A stretch of DNA of 64,000 bases from JBCCMA01 sp045107005 (GCA_045107005.1 JBGCFP010000001.1:1-64000); one strand, 5' to 3'. Shown: positions 19,101-27,633, counted from the first letter of the stretch. Numbers and translations: made by a program. Notes: generated from the letters alone by a model not told the origin.

Positions 19101-20056
19101 TCTGCGGACGATTTTTGATAGCGCGTAAAAGTATCCGCAGTGCGATCCAGCAGATTCAGTCCATCCTGAGTGCCGACCCAGAGGCGCCCGTTGGCGTCTT
19201 CGAGAATCGACCAGACGTAGTCGTGGCTCAGGCTCGACGGATCGTCGGCGACATGACGCAGTGACGTAAAGCGATCGGTTAAAGAATCGAACCGGTTCAA
19301 GCCACCTTCAAACGTACCAACCCAGATCGTGTCAGACGCATCCTGATAAACGCGCATCACAATGTCGTTGCTCAGGCTCGAGTCGTCGCCCGGCTGGTGT
19401 CGATAGTTCAGGAAGCGTTCGGCCTGGACGTCCATGACGTTCAACCCGGCGTTGGTACCGAGCCAAAGATTGCCCTGGCGATCCATCATCAAATCGAAAA
19501 TCGTATCATCGCTGATGGATCTGGCGTCGTGCGGATTGTGTCGGAAGTTGTCAAAGTCGTCGGTTTCGGGCCGAAACCGGTTCAGTCCGCCGCCCCGCGT
19601 ACCCGCCCAGACGTGTCCGTCGGCGTCCACCAGCACGCTGCGCACGGCGTCGCTCGACAAACTGCGTGCGTTGTTGGGATCGTTGCGGTAGGTGACGAAG
19701 CGATCTGCGGCACGCTCCCATCGCACCAGACCGCCACCTTTGGTCGCAAACCACAAGTTGCCATCGAGGTCTTCGTCAATGTCCCAGATAAAGTCGCTGC
19801 GCAGCGCGTCCGGGTTTGAGCGATCCTGGTTATAGCGCTTGAACTGATAACCATCGAAGCGATTCAGGCCTGCCTCAGTGCCAATCCACATGAAGCCCTT
19901 TGAATCCTGAAAGACCGTCAGAACCGTGTTCTGAGACAGACCGTCTTCAACCGCAAGATGGCTGAAGACCATGGGTGTAGCGGCCATAGAAACAGCAACG
20001 GGGCTGATGCAGAACATCAGCCCCAGTAGCGCTGCAAAGAGCGTTTTCGATGGCAT
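16169..20056 (-). CDS. Periplasmic propeller-GGDEF-EAL sensor protein
   Basis: About 1295 residues. A signal peptide (about 1-26) is followed by a long regulator-propeller array of some 24-residue-spaced blades (GLMWIGTRGAGISQW type). Then come a Y_Y_Y domain (about 725-795), a membrane helix (about 800-822), a GGDEF domain with SGDEF at about 923 and an EAL domain whose signature reads EGLLRW. The EAL motifs EITES, DDFGTGYSS, LKIDRS and AEGVE are intact. The ATG at 20056 gives MPSKTLFAALLG, a clean signal peptide; the in-frame start further upstream overlaps the protease gene. It lies eight bases downstream of the subtilase stop and is probably co-transcribed with it. Its 3' end converges on the plus-strand EAL gene with a four-base gap. 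Confidence 0.9.
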   Translation of the reverse strand: MPSKTLFAALLGLMFCISPVAVSMAATPMVFSHLAVEDGLSQNTVLTVFQDSKGFMWIGTEAGLNRFDGYQFKRYNQDRSNPDALRSDFIWDIDEDLDGNLWFATKGGGLVRWERAADRFVTYRNDPNNARSLSSDAVRSVLVDADGHVWAGTRGGGLNRFRPETDDFDNFRHNPHDARSISDDTIFDLMMDRQGNLWLGTNAGLNVMDVQAERFLNYRHQPGDDSSLSNDIVMRVYQDASDTIWVGTFEGGLNRFDSLTDRFTSLRHVADDPSSLSHDYVWSILEDANGRLWVGTQDGLNLLDRTADTFTRYQKSSADPTSLGASYVMSLFQDARGLMWIGTRGAGISQWNPRSWSLGHYKNDQLKDAMVVAFASDNTDGVWIAALGAGLSRLDRKTGEFKPLQDFLQPGQALSDPRAMSLLIDRNNAMWVGTMTGGLNRIDLENGTVRTWKNDPNDPASLSANGVMSLLEYNNGDIWVGTFGGGLNRYLAETDRFERFNHDPKNVATLSSPRATALAQDPQGRIWIGTDDAGLNLLDPATRRVWRFNHDPGDQTSLSSNGIYTLHVDAAGTIWVGTTDGGLNRIDGGSSSPQDVRFEHIDTNAGLSSNVVYGMQSDADGHLWLSGNLGLTRYNPISGVTQNYHKRHGLQGEEFNFGAHHRDANGRLYFGGANGFNAFYPRDLEQLIDAPPVVLTSFEKFNKPFALDMPYSQVAGVRLGYDDDVVTFEFAALDYVAPDKNRYRYMLEGFDQDWVESGNRRRVTYTNLGAGNYVFRVRAADSSGTWFDDGLVINVRVDAAPWATPVAYLLYVSAALLVIGGVFAWQHRRLKAAAQLRQLAYYDTLTGLPNIKLFRQRLTDTLAEASRENEEVAVLYVDLDRFKRINDTLGHTVGDHLIKSVAGRLSQCVHGRSDAVNRFDLARISGDEFLIFARHGQARREAREMAEDIAQVLSQSYSSGGQELVVSASIGGAVFPDHGEDAESLIKAADMAVALAKQDGRRSFRLYSRNLSARAVQRLSLEHEIRIALEENQFQLYYQPKYRTGDLKIVGAEGLLRWFHPTRGEISPGQFISVAEEAGQISDLSRWVVGAACAQLRTWQDQDLPLVPVAVNLSPEDFLRDNPVQMILDATSKSDISPHYLNIEITESALMRDIDRVSASLHEIKALGCELSVDDFGTGYSSLAYLKRFPLDTLKIDRSFVSDISTDADDAAICSAIVAMGRVLGLKVVAEGVETEDQLRRLRADACDQFQGFLLSKAVPADLFMDQLLTQSPAAGKAQKEARETEKKIVQLVQR

Positions 20057-20064
20057 GTAGCGCC

Positions 20065-21906
20065 TTATTCGTTGTCGACCCAAGTATTTACCGCTGCAAC
20101 GTCAGTCAGAGTTTCGCTGAGACCTTGCTCTGTGGGATCGGCCGCAGGTCCATTGCCGTCAGAGCCTTGCTCCCATGGCAGGGACTGACTCCAGACAAAC
20201 CCCTGGCTCCAGACAAAACCGTCAGACCAGACATCGCTTTGACTCCAGACAAAACCCTGGCTCCAGACAAAGCCCTGACTCCATACGAACCCCTGGCTCC
20301 AAACAAAGCCCTGGCTCCAAACGAATCCCTGGCTCCAGACAAAACCGTCGGTGTCCAGCGGCGTCAGCGGCGTATCGGCATCCATGTCCATGACATAGAA
20401 GTTGCCGTCTTCATCCTGATTGGCCGGGCCACCAAAATGTTCTTCACCATTAATATCGGCGACAATGTCCAAACCTTGATTGGCACAGCCCGTGGCGGTG
20501 GTTGTGATCGCGGCCGATGCGTTGACCAGGCCGGCACCTTGCTGGAACACGCTGTACGCAAGCGTTCCGTCGCTGTTGATCGCGGGGCGCGCAGAGGCCA
20601 TCAGTCGGCACTTGACATCATCCGGAGTCAGCGCAGGTTCCTGCTCCAGCATCAGCGCGACCACGCCGCTGACCAGTGCCGATGCCTGGGACGTGCCCGA
20701 CATCGTGAAGTGGTACTGATTGGGGTGCATGGACTGCGGATGGAGTTGTGGAATGTGTGAGTCGTGGGGCATGCGACCAAGAACATGACCGCCCGGCGCC
20801 ACGATCTCAGGCTTGATGAAGCCTTCATACGTCGGGCCCGCGGCAGAGAACGACGTCAACGTGTCGTCGGTTGGGTCTTGCGGCGTGTAGTTGTCGCTCA
20901 TGGCGCCCACCGTCACGATGTAGGGCAGGTTGCCGGGCACACCGATGGTCATCGCATCCGGACCGGTGTTGCCGGCCGACGCGACGACCACAATGCCTGC
21001 ATCCCAAGCGCGCATGACCGCCTGGTTGATCGGGTCGTCCCAGTAATGCGATTGGGGTGTGGCGCTGAACGACAGGTTCAGCACGCGAATGTCGTGCTCG
21101 TCAGCGTTGTCCACCACCCAGTCGAGCGCTTTGAGCACGCTCAAGTACGTTCCCGAACCGTCTTCATTGAAGGCCTTAATCGAGATCAGGCTGGCATCGG
21201 GAGCGATGCCTTCATAGAGGCCGCTCGACGTTTCGTTGCTTAACATGGCGCTGGCAACGTGGGTGCCGTGACCGTTCGAGTCGTTGAGCTTCTTGCCCAG
21301 TACGATGCCCTCGCCGGTCGTATCGACCTCCAACAGAACGCGGCCCATCACGCCGTTCTTGGATTGCAGATTCCACACACCAGTATCGATAACGGCGACG
21401 GCGATGCCCTCACCAGTAATGCCGGCGGCGTGCAGCTCGGTCGCGCCGAGCAGCGTCGGATTGTGACTCGCCGCATCAACCACCGGATGCGGGTTCGTCA
21501 AATCCTGATTGCTGTTATCGGTGTTTTGCTCATCCGTAGACGTCACCGGCTCGATTTCTGCTGTCGACGATTCCCACGCCGATTCCCACTGCGTCCAATC
21601 CTTGTTTGTCCAGCCACTGGTTTGCACTTTGCCGTCGGCAAACACCTTTAGATCGGCGAGTTGGGCGCGCTGAGAGGGCGTGAGATTCGCCGCGACGGCG
21701 TTGATGACATCCAGGCGCTCGGTCACCTGGGCCCCGACGGCAGCAACCCGCGCAGCCGCGGCTTCAGCCGACTCGGCCTGGACGATCATCGCCGTCGTTG
21801 CAACCACGTGTTGAGCGGAGGGAGCGGCAATAGGGGTATGCATGGATGCGCCAGCGAGCAAGAGTGGGGCGGCGATCAACAGGCCAGACAAGCGAGTGCG
21901 AGTCAT
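20065..21906 (-). CDS. Secreted subtilisin-like serine protease with Trp-hexapeptide tail
   Basis: A 613-residue S8 family peptidase. A signal peptide (MTRTRLSGLLIAAPLLLAGA region) precedes a propeptide of about 120 residues and a catalytic domain with Asp174 (VIDTG), His213 (NGHGTH) and Ser406 (SGTSQAS). The C-terminus holds ten consecutive six-residue units around Trp, mostly GFVWSQ (about residues 521-580), then a short acidic tail. ATG at 21906 was chosen because AAGGA lies just upstream and it gives a proper signal peptide. It would act in the periplasm, at the cell surface or outside the cell. The downstream GGDEF-EAL gene begins eight bases after its stop. The repeat tail may be a surface-retention or secretion element, which is inference. 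Confidence 0.92.
   Translation of the reverse strand: MTRTRLSGLLIAAPLLLAGASMHTPIAAPSAQHVVATTAMIVQAESAEAAAARVAAVGAQVTERLDVINAVAANLTPSQRAQLADLKVFADGKVQTSGWTNKDWTQWESAWESSTAEIEPVTSTDEQNTDNSNQDLTNPHPVVDAASHNPTLLGATELHAAGITGEGIAVAVIDTGVWNLQSKNGVMGRVLLEVDTTGEGIVLGKKLNDSNGHGTHVASAMLSNETSSGLYEGIAPDASLISIKAFNEDGSGTYLSVLKALDWVVDNADEHDIRVLNLSFSATPQSHYWDDPINQAVMRAWDAGIVVVASAGNTGPDAMTIGVPGNLPYIVTVGAMSDNYTPQDPTDDTLTSFSAAGPTYEGFIKPEIVAPGGHVLGRMPHDSHIPQLHPQSMHPNQYHFTMSGTSQASALVSGVVALMLEQEPALTPDDVKCRLMASARPAINSDGTLAYSVFQQGAGLVNASAAITTTATGCANQGLDIVADINGEEHFGGPANQDEDGNFYVMDMDADTPLTPLDTDGFVWSQGFVWSQGFVWSQGFVWSQGFVWSQGFVWSQSDVWSDGFVWSQGFVWSQSLPWEQGSDGNGPAADPTEQGLSETLTDVAAVNTWVDNE
20168..20347 (-). repeat. Ten 18-bp tandem coding repeats (GFVWSQ units)
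   Basis: Within the protease gene, ten consecutive 18-base units encode hexapeptides with Trp at a fixed position. Read in coding order there are six GFVWSQ, one SDVWSD, two GFVWSQ and one SLPWEQ. Synonymous differences between units indicate an established array that is still prone to length change by slippage. Confidence 0.9.
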
Positions 21907-22173
21907 ATAAATCCTTTTGGTGCGAACGGTGGAAAACGCCGCAGTGGTAAGCAAGTGCGACGACGAACGCTATTGGATCAGAAAGCAGGTGATGCGCGCG
22001 CCAACGCAGTTCTCTTCAGCGCTCACCAGCGTGTGACGGGGGTCAAATAATTGGCGGTAAAGTGACTGGCGCTTGCGTAATGGACGGGTTATTGGCCAGT
22101 TAAGAAGGGATTGAGACGATGCGCCCGCGGCTCCTGGAAACGGAGCGTCAATCCGTTGGCGCCGGGCGAGTGG
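21907..22173. other. Intergenic region upstream of the subtilase
   Basis: This 267-base gap carries the 5' leader of the minus-strand protease and the 3' side of the hydrolase gene, which points the same way. I can point to no confident promoter boxes or terminator hairpin here. Confidence 0.5.
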
Positions 22174-23133
22174 TTAGCGGACAGTTTTGCTGCGCCGGTG
22201 ATTCCACCAGAAGACCAGGCCTTGCGCATTGAGCTGAGCATCCAGTCTGATCCATTTGTGTGCCAGCTCGGACGAAATATCGGGCAGTTGCCGGGTGCAG
22301 CGATCCACCAGGTAGTCGGTCAGCCTTTGGCCGAGCGCACTGACGAACGCGCCCTCAGGTTCTTGCGCGCAGCGTTCTGTTAAACGTACGAACTCATCAA
22401 TTTGTTCATGCAGCCCGGCGATCAACGCGGGCGTGGGGCGCACTGCGCTGTAGTGCGTTAAGTAAAGCCAGGGCGGTGTGTGCGCCATGATCTTGTCGAT
22501 CGATGCGTGCAGCGCGTCGGGATCAAACTGCACGGGAGTGGTCGTTGGCATCAAAAACAGATCATCGTCGCTGCGCAGTGGCGGGTATGAAATACCTAAG
22601 GTATCGCCAGTGAAGACGCTGCCGGTTTGACTGTCGACAATGCAGTGATGATGGCTGGCGTGCCCGGGGCTGTCGAGAAACGTGAAAGTGCGCTCGCCAA
22701 GCGTCACGCTGTCGCCATCGCTCGGCACCGAGGTTCGATCCGGGTTGATCGCGAGCACGTCGCCATAGAGTCGGTTGAACTCATTTTGACCATAAACCGC
22801 AACCGTGCCGGCAATGAGTTTTGTCGGGTCGGCCATGTGCCGCGCACCGCGTTCGTGCACGACGAGCGTCGCGTTGGGACAGCGCTGCATCAGTGCCCCC
22901 GCGCCGCCCGCGTGGTCCAGGTGGATGTGCGTGAGCATGATCAGATCTACATCATCAAAGCTCTGATCGAGTTCCTCCAGCGCCGCTTCGACGTGCGGGA
23001 TCGAGTGTTGGGTGCCGGTATCAACGATGGCCAGGCGTCCACCCGAGCGCACCAGGTGAATCGACGCCAGCTCTTCGAGCACGTAGTGGGCGTCAACGGT
23101 AAAGATGTCGGAATGTGGAACGATTTCGCGCAT
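22174..23133 (-). CDS. Metallo-beta-lactamase fold hydrolase
   Basis: A 319-residue cytoplasmic protein with the zinc-binding signature THIHLDHAG (residues about 87-95), a later SPGHASHH segment and GDTLG carrying the bridging Asp. These fit the MBL fold of hydrolases and thioesterase-like enzymes. An extra C-terminal helical segment of about 100 residues follows LTHYSAVRP, as in MBL proteins with an appended domain. There is no signal peptide. The substrate cannot be inferred; glyoxalase II-like or lactonase-like activities are possible. It stands alone between the protease and DUF808 genes on the same strand, 48 bases after the latter's end. Confidence 0.85.
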   Translation of the reverse strand: MREIVPHSDIFTVDAHYVLEELASIHLVRSGGRLAIVDTGTQHSIPHVEAALEELDQSFDDVDLIMLTHIHLDHAGGAGALMQRCPNATLVVHERGARHMADPTKLIAGTVAVYGQNEFNRLYGDVLAINPDRTSVPSDGDSVTLGERTFTFLDSPGHASHHHCIVDSQTGSVFTGDTLGISYPPLRSDDDLFLMPTTTPVQFDPDALHASIDKIMAHTPPWLYLTHYSAVRPTPALIAGLHEQIDEFVRLTERCAQEPEGAFVSALGQRLTDYLVDRCTRQLPDISSELAHKWIRLDAQLNAQGLVFWWNHRRSKTVR

Positions 23134-23181
23134 GATTAGCCTGGCGTTTTGATGAAAGTCACAATTGCGGTTAGCGCTCGG

Positions 23182-24099
23182 TTACGGCGTCGATTGGCGC
23201 CGTCCAAACACGCGTTTGGCAAGCTCGACCACCAGCATGATCGCCACACCGGTGGCTAAGCCCACAACCGCCACAAACAGCATTGAGACCAGAGTGTCCC
23301 ACGGTGCGGACAAACCCTGTATCAACTGCTTTTCGAGGTGATGCAGCGCCTTGATGCCGTGCGCGATGATGCCGCCGCCCACTAAGAACATCGCCGCGGT
23401 ACCGGCGATGGACAGAAATTTCATCAGCCAGGGGGCACCACGCAAGATGCCGCGCCCTAAGCTTGGGAGTACATGCCCACTTTTTTTGCTCAGCGCGAGC
23501 CCCGCATCGTCGAGTTTTACAATGCCGGCGACCAGTCCGTACACCCCGATCGTCATAATCACGGCGATGGACGCCAATACGCCAAAGCGAACGCCGATGG
23601 CGGCGGTGGCAACCGTGCCCAACGAGATAACGATGATCTCGGCGGACAGAATGAAATCGGTGCGAATCGCCCCTTTGATCTTGTCGCGCTCGACGGCGCG
23701 AAAATCGACGTCCGGTGTCACCAGTGCGTCGTGCAGATCCTTTTGCTCTTGTTTCGCCTGCTCCGGATGCAGAAACTTGTGGGCCAGTTTTTCCGCCCCT
23801 TCATAACAAAGGAAAGCGCCGCCAAGCATCAGCAGAGGCGTGATCGCCCACGGCGCGACAGCACTGATAATCAGTGCGGCGGGCACGAGGATTAGCTTGT
23901 TGAGGGCTGAGCCTTTAGCGACCGCCCAGACCACCGGCAGTTCGCGGCTCGCCTGAACGCCCGATACCTGTTCGGCGTTCAGTGCAAGATCGTCGCCAAG
24001 CACGCCAGCGGTTTTCTTGGCGGCCACTTTGGTCATCACGGCCACGTCGTCCAGCACGGCTGCAATGTCGTCGAGCAACAAGAAGAGACTGCCTGCCAT
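23182..24099 (-). CDS. yedI: DUF808 (YedI-like) inner-membrane protein
   Basis: The 305-residue product starts MAGSLFLLLDDIAAVLDDVA, the characteristic DUF808 N-terminus. It continues with the conserved KTAGVLGDDLALNA block, several membrane helices and the segment DFILSAEIIVISLG. E. coli YedI belongs to this family; its molecular function is unknown. The ATG at 24099 was chosen because the family begins exactly there; the longer open frame upstream is unrelated sequence overlapping the neighbouring intergenic region. Confidence 0.88.
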   Translation of the reverse strand: MAGSLFLLLDDIAAVLDDVAVMTKVAAKKTAGVLGDDLALNAEQVSGVQASRELPVVWAVAKGSALNKLILVPAALIISAVAPWAITPLLMLGGAFLCYEGAEKLAHKFLHPEQAKQEQKDLHDALVTPDVDFRAVERDKIKGAIRTDFILSAEIIVISLGTVATAAIGVRFGVLASIAVIMTIGVYGLVAGIVKLDDAGLALSKKSGHVLPSLGRGILRGAPWLMKFLSIAGTAAMFLVGGGIIAHGIKALHHLEKQLIQGLSAPWDTLVSMLFVAVVGLATGVAIMLVVELAKRVFGRRQSTP

Positions 24100-24181
24100 G
24101 TTGGTGTTCCGCGAATGATGCCAGTGCGGAGTGTAAGCGCAACGAAAGACCAGCCGCAACGTTATCGGTGTCGCGACAAAG

Positions 24182-25384
24182 CTAGGTTGTCCGGATAAGC
24201 TGATCCATTGGTGACAACGCTTTGGCGTCTGCGAATGCGTTCGATACGGCGCGGTCGCCAAGCTGCATATGCTCGGCCAGCACGCTCGCAAACAGGCGGC
24301 GAACGTCAGTTGTTGGGAAAAGATCTCGGTCCTGATAGAGGTTGCTTGCCCCAAGACCCGGCCAGGGGGCCACCGCTCTGCCACCGTTCAGGGCCCCGCC
24401 GAGCAGCGGCGCGGCGGGCCCAGCCCCGTGAGCGGTGCCGCGCGTGCCGTTGATTCTCACGGTGCGCCCAAATTCAGTGACGACGGCAACCACGGTCTTG
24501 CGCCAGGTCGGGCCGAGTTCGTCGCGCAGCGCGCCAAGCCCGGTGTCCAGCGTCGTGAACTGTCGCGCCAGCGTCCCGCCCGTGGTGCCCTGATTGGCGT
24601 GGGTATCCCAGCCGCTGAGTTCGGTGACGGCAATGCGCGGTCCATTTGGTGCCGTCAGGAAGCGGGCGGCGCTTTTTAGAGCATCGATGAAGGCACGTGC
24701 GGAATTTCGACGACGTGTTTTGCCGTCCATGCCATCCATGGCTACCGCCAACTCTTGTGCGGCCAGCGCCCGTGCCAGACGCTCATGGAAGAATGCGTCA
24801 TCGGCATACAAATCAGCCAGTCGCGCCAGCGTGTCGTCATCAGCACCGTCGAGCCCGGAGGGCGCGAAGCTCGCCACGCTGCGTTCGCCACGCAGCACCA
24901 GCGGCACGTTTTGAGCCATGGCAATCGCGGGTTCCGGGCCCAGTACAGTGCCCGCGGACTGCAGTGCTCGATTGAGCCATCCGTCCCGACGATCGCCGGC
25001 GCGCACGCCGCCGTTTTCCAACACGTCCTGTGCGTCAAAGTGTGAACGCTGCCGATAGGGGCTCGCAACCGCATGCACGACCAGGGCTTCGTTGTGTAAA
25101 AACATGGCGTGTGTATTGGCCAAAGCAGGATGCAAGCCAAACAGACCGTCGAGTTTTCGCATGCCGTCTTCGGCGCCGGGCGGCGGCAACGCAAGGGCCT
25201 CGCGCAGACCCGCATAGGCACCGTCGCCATAAGGCGGCGCCAAAGCCAGTCCGTCCACCGCTCCGCGCAAGATAACCAGGACGAACCGCGCGTCAGTCGG
25301 TGCCGCGGCAAAACCGACCCGCGCCAGCGGCGCGGCCAGCGACACGGCGCCGAGGCGCCTTAACCACTGTCGACGATTAAGCAT
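24182..25384 (-). CDS. DUF1501 family secreted protein with Tat-like signal
   Basis: A 400-residue protein beginning MLNRRQWLRRLGAVSLAAPLA, a twin-arginine-like signal (RRQWL followed by a hydrophobic run), so export in folded form is likely. The body has DUF1501 features: VLVILRGAVDGLALAPPYGD, the HPALANTHAMF and SHFDAQDVLENG blocks and VVAVVTEFGRTV. The DUF1501 family resembles sulfatase/alkaline phosphatase-fold proteins, but no activity is established. ATG at 25384 is supported by AAAGGAGAT immediately upstream. It begins two bases after the stop of the DUF1800 gene, its usual genomic partner, so the two probably act together. Confidence 0.9.
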   Translation of the reverse strand: MLNRRQWLRRLGAVSLAAPLARVGFAAAPTDARFVLVILRGAVDGLALAPPYGDGAYAGLREALALPPPGAEDGMRKLDGLFGLHPALANTHAMFLHNEALVVHAVASPYRQRSHFDAQDVLENGGVRAGDRRDGWLNRALQSAGTVLGPEPAIAMAQNVPLVLRGERSVASFAPSGLDGADDDTLARLADLYADDAFFHERLARALAAQELAVAMDGMDGKTRRRNSARAFIDALKSAARFLTAPNGPRIAVTELSGWDTHANQGTTGGTLARQFTTLDTGLGALRDELGPTWRKTVVAVVTEFGRTVRINGTRGTAHGAGPAAPLLGGALNGGRAVAPWPGLGASNLYQDRDLFPTTDVRRLFASVLAEHMQLGDRAVSNAFADAKALSPMDQLIRTT

Positions 25385-25386
25385 GC

Positions 25387-26772
25387 CTATCTCCTTTGGA
25401 AATCCGGTGACGACAACAACAGCGTCGTGCCTTGCTGCAGACTTTGCGCACGCGATACGGCGCGGCGAGTACGCGCGCTGAAGGCGACGCCCAAGGCCTT
25501 CTCGCCAACGTCGAGCGGGTTGACGCGGGTACCAATCAGTCGCGCTGCGGCAGCGGCCCATTCAATGCGCTTGTACAAGGCATCGGCGCCGCCCCATTTT
25601 TCGGCGGTGTCCGGCCAGCCGGCGGGCGAGCCGGGTTGAAACGCCGGTTGCCCAAGCGCTTCGAGCGAGCGGAAAATATTTCTCGGTTGATCGGGTGTGT
25701 AGTCGAACGCGCGCATGGTGGACAGCAGGAAGTCGTGCGGGCTTTTGTATTTCGCCGTGATCTGGTGCCACGGCTCGTCGGATTCGACTAGTGCGGTGTA
25801 CACGAGAGACAGATCGCCGCCCGATTTCATAAAGACCTGAGCCAGACGCTCCACGAGTGCTGCGGGTGGCTCATCGGCGACGAAATGCCGCGCAAGTTTG
25901 CGTGCGACGTGCCGAGCGGTGGCTGGGTGTGTCGCCAGGTCGTCCAGAATGGCCTCACCTTGGGTTACGTCGTTTTGAGCGTAAGTGTTTCCCAGCACCG
26001 ACTGACTACCCGGCTCGTGCGCAGCGGCGCGGAACATGAACTCGCCCGGTCTTTCCCTCTTTTTATTCGCTCTACCGACTGACCAGCCGGTGATGGCGCG
26101 AGCAAAAGCGGTGACGTCAGCTTGGGCGTAGCCACCGCCGACCCCCAGCGTGTGAAGTTCGAGAATCTCGCGTGCGAGGTTCTCATTGAGGCCACCTGCC
26201 ACCTGCTTTTTCTGACGTCGCTGGCCAGCTCGCGATGCCGGGCCCATGGACTGTAGGTTATCCAGATAAATCAGCATGGCAGGGTGTTTTACGGCCGCCC
26301 TGAGCAAGTCGCGAAACCGGCCGGCAACGTGCGGGCGGATGGCTTCGTTTTCAAACCCTCCGGCCAACGCAGCGAGTGGCTTCTTGTCCGCCGACACCGC
26401 AAAGTGATTACTCCAGAAATGCACGAGTCGCTCGTGAAACGGATGGCTGGACTGTGCGGCAGCGGCGTACCGGGCCCGCAGATGATCGAGGTACGCGCTA
26501 CGCAGGGTTGCCGAATACCGCTTGATGACTTCGCGATCCGGATTCTCAGGGTTCTTTTTTCGCTCGGCGCGGCGTTCGGCGCGCAGCTCGCCGATCCGAA
26601 TGATCAGCTCCCGGCTGGTGGGCAAGGCCCGCAGCGCGCCGGCGGTCTTGTCGGGACCCTCCAGCTGGTCCAGTAACCATGCTCGGTGGCGCTCACCAAT
26701 TTTCCGTAGTTCGTTCGGGCGTGCGCCCAGACCGAAGCGATTGGCGGCGATAACGGTGGTTGTCGTGGTCAC
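25387..26772 (-). CDS. DUF1800 family protein
   Basis: The 461-residue product has the DUF1800 signatures: AANRFGLGARPNEL at the N-terminus, LVHFWSNHFAVS, LIYLDNLQS, NENLAREILELHTLGVGGGYAQADVTAFARAITGW and HDFLLSTMRAF. The function is unknown; the gene is characteristically followed by a DUF1501 gene, as here. Translation starts at GTG. No classical signal peptide is seen in front of the conserved N-terminus, in contrast to its Tat-like partner. The DUF1501 ribosome-binding site lies within its last codons. Confidence 0.9.
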   Translation of the reverse strand: MTTTTTVIAANRFGLGARPNELRKIGERHRAWLLDQLEGPDKTAGALRALPTSRELIIRIGELRAERRAERKKNPENPDREVIKRYSATLRSAYLDHLRARYAAAAQSSHPFHERLVHFWSNHFAVSADKKPLAALAGGFENEAIRPHVAGRFRDLLRAAVKHPAMLIYLDNLQSMGPASRAGQRRQKKQVAGGLNENLAREILELHTLGVGGGYAQADVTAFARAITGWSVGRANKKRERPGEFMFRAAAHEPGSQSVLGNTYAQNDVTQGEAILDDLATHPATARHVARKLARHFVADEPPAALVERLAQVFMKSGGDLSLVYTALVESDEPWHQITAKYKSPHDFLLSTMRAFDYTPDQPRNIFRSLEALGQPAFQPGSPAGWPDTAEKWGGADALYKRIEWAAAAARLIGTRVNPLDVGEKALGVAFSARTRRAVSRAQSLQQGTTLLLSSPDFQRR

Positions 26773-26856
26773 AGGCAGTCGATCCCGGTGGCGCCGTTAT
26801 GGCGGCCTCTGGGAGTGTAAACGAACCGGCGGCGGTTAGGTTGACACGATGGCCGG

Positions 26857-27633
26857 TTACACAGATTGCAGAAAAATCTCTTTGTACGATACGTACGCCG
26901 ACGCAATCATGACTGGAAACACCACCAGCAGCCCCAAGCCAAGAGGAATCGAGCCGATCAGGAACAGGATAAGCCCGACAATGCTGTACACCAGCATCGG
27001 CAATATATTTTTCAAGCAGCCGGCGAGGCTTAGCTTCATGGCGTCGACAATGCTGACGTCGTGGAACGTCATCAGCGCTGGCGCAAACCAGGCAGCCATA
27101 GCCAATGGAATAAACAGCAGAAAGCCGACCAGCATCAGGAGTATGGCGAACAAGCCGACGTCGGGAACCTCGGCACCTGCGCTATCGACGAGCGTGCCAC
27201 CAATCGCCGACAGCGCGACAGGGAGCACGCCGACAATCACAATGACAAACGCAGCGACGGTCATAATGAGTGATAACAGAACCAGCTTGCCGGGATCGCG
27301 AAACCCTTCAAACAGGTAGTTCACCGCAAAGGGCTTGCCCTCATCTTGCGCTTTGCAGCCGAGATAGTAGCCCGCAATCCACACGTAGGACGTCAGCGAA
27401 ATGGCCAGTTGCCCGATCAGGGGAATAAATGCCAGCACGACGTAAATCACCGCTGCCGCAACGATGGTCAGAATCCAGGCGCCCGGGCTACGCTTGAAAT
27501 ACTCCCACCCTCCGGTAATCCAGCTCCAGCCGCGGCCCACCGCAACGGCTTGCGGGCCTCCGGAGTGCAGCCCGCCTTCGAGCGTGCGTTGTACATTGGA
27601 GGAAGGGGCGGAATAGGGATTCGTGTCGTTCAT
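26857..27633 (-). CDS. BPSS1780-like integral membrane protein
   Basis: A 258-residue protein with a soluble N-terminus (NPYSAPSSNV, then GWSWITGGWEYFKRSPGAWI) followed by about five or six strongly hydrophobic segments. The Gly-Trp-rich entry followed by LFEGFRDPGKLVLLSL resembles the BPSS1780 membrane-protein family, whose function is unknown. It is transcribed divergently from the cupin gene, with about 190 bases between the two starts that must hold both promoters. The family name is tentative; membrane location is certain from composition. Confidence 0.75.
   Translation of the reverse strand: MNDTNPYSAPSSNVQRTLEGGLHSGGPQAVAVGRGWSWITGGWEYFKRSPGAWILTIVAAAVIYVVLAFIPLIGQLAISLTSYVWIAGYYLGCKAQDEGKPFAVNYLFEGFRDPGKLVLLSLIMTVAAFVIVIVGVLPVALSAIGGTLVDSAGAEVPDVGLFAILLMLVGFLLFIPLAMAAWFAPALMTFHDVSIVDAMKLSLAGCLKNILPMLVYSIVGLILFLIGSIPLGLGLLVVFPVMIASAYVSYKEIFLQSV

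Noticed and set aside
20050..20760. Plus-strand frame of 236 residues rich in PDK/PNK repeats opposite the protease tail
   Set aside because: It is the complement of the GFVWSQ coding repeats; the protease on the other strand has a catalytic triad and signal peptide, so this frame is a shadow.
26824..26858. AACCGGC/GCCGGTT inverted repeat at the end of the BPSS1780-like gene
   Set aside because: Only a 7-bp stem with a 21-base loop, overlapping the stop codon and lacking a T run; too weak to call a terminator.
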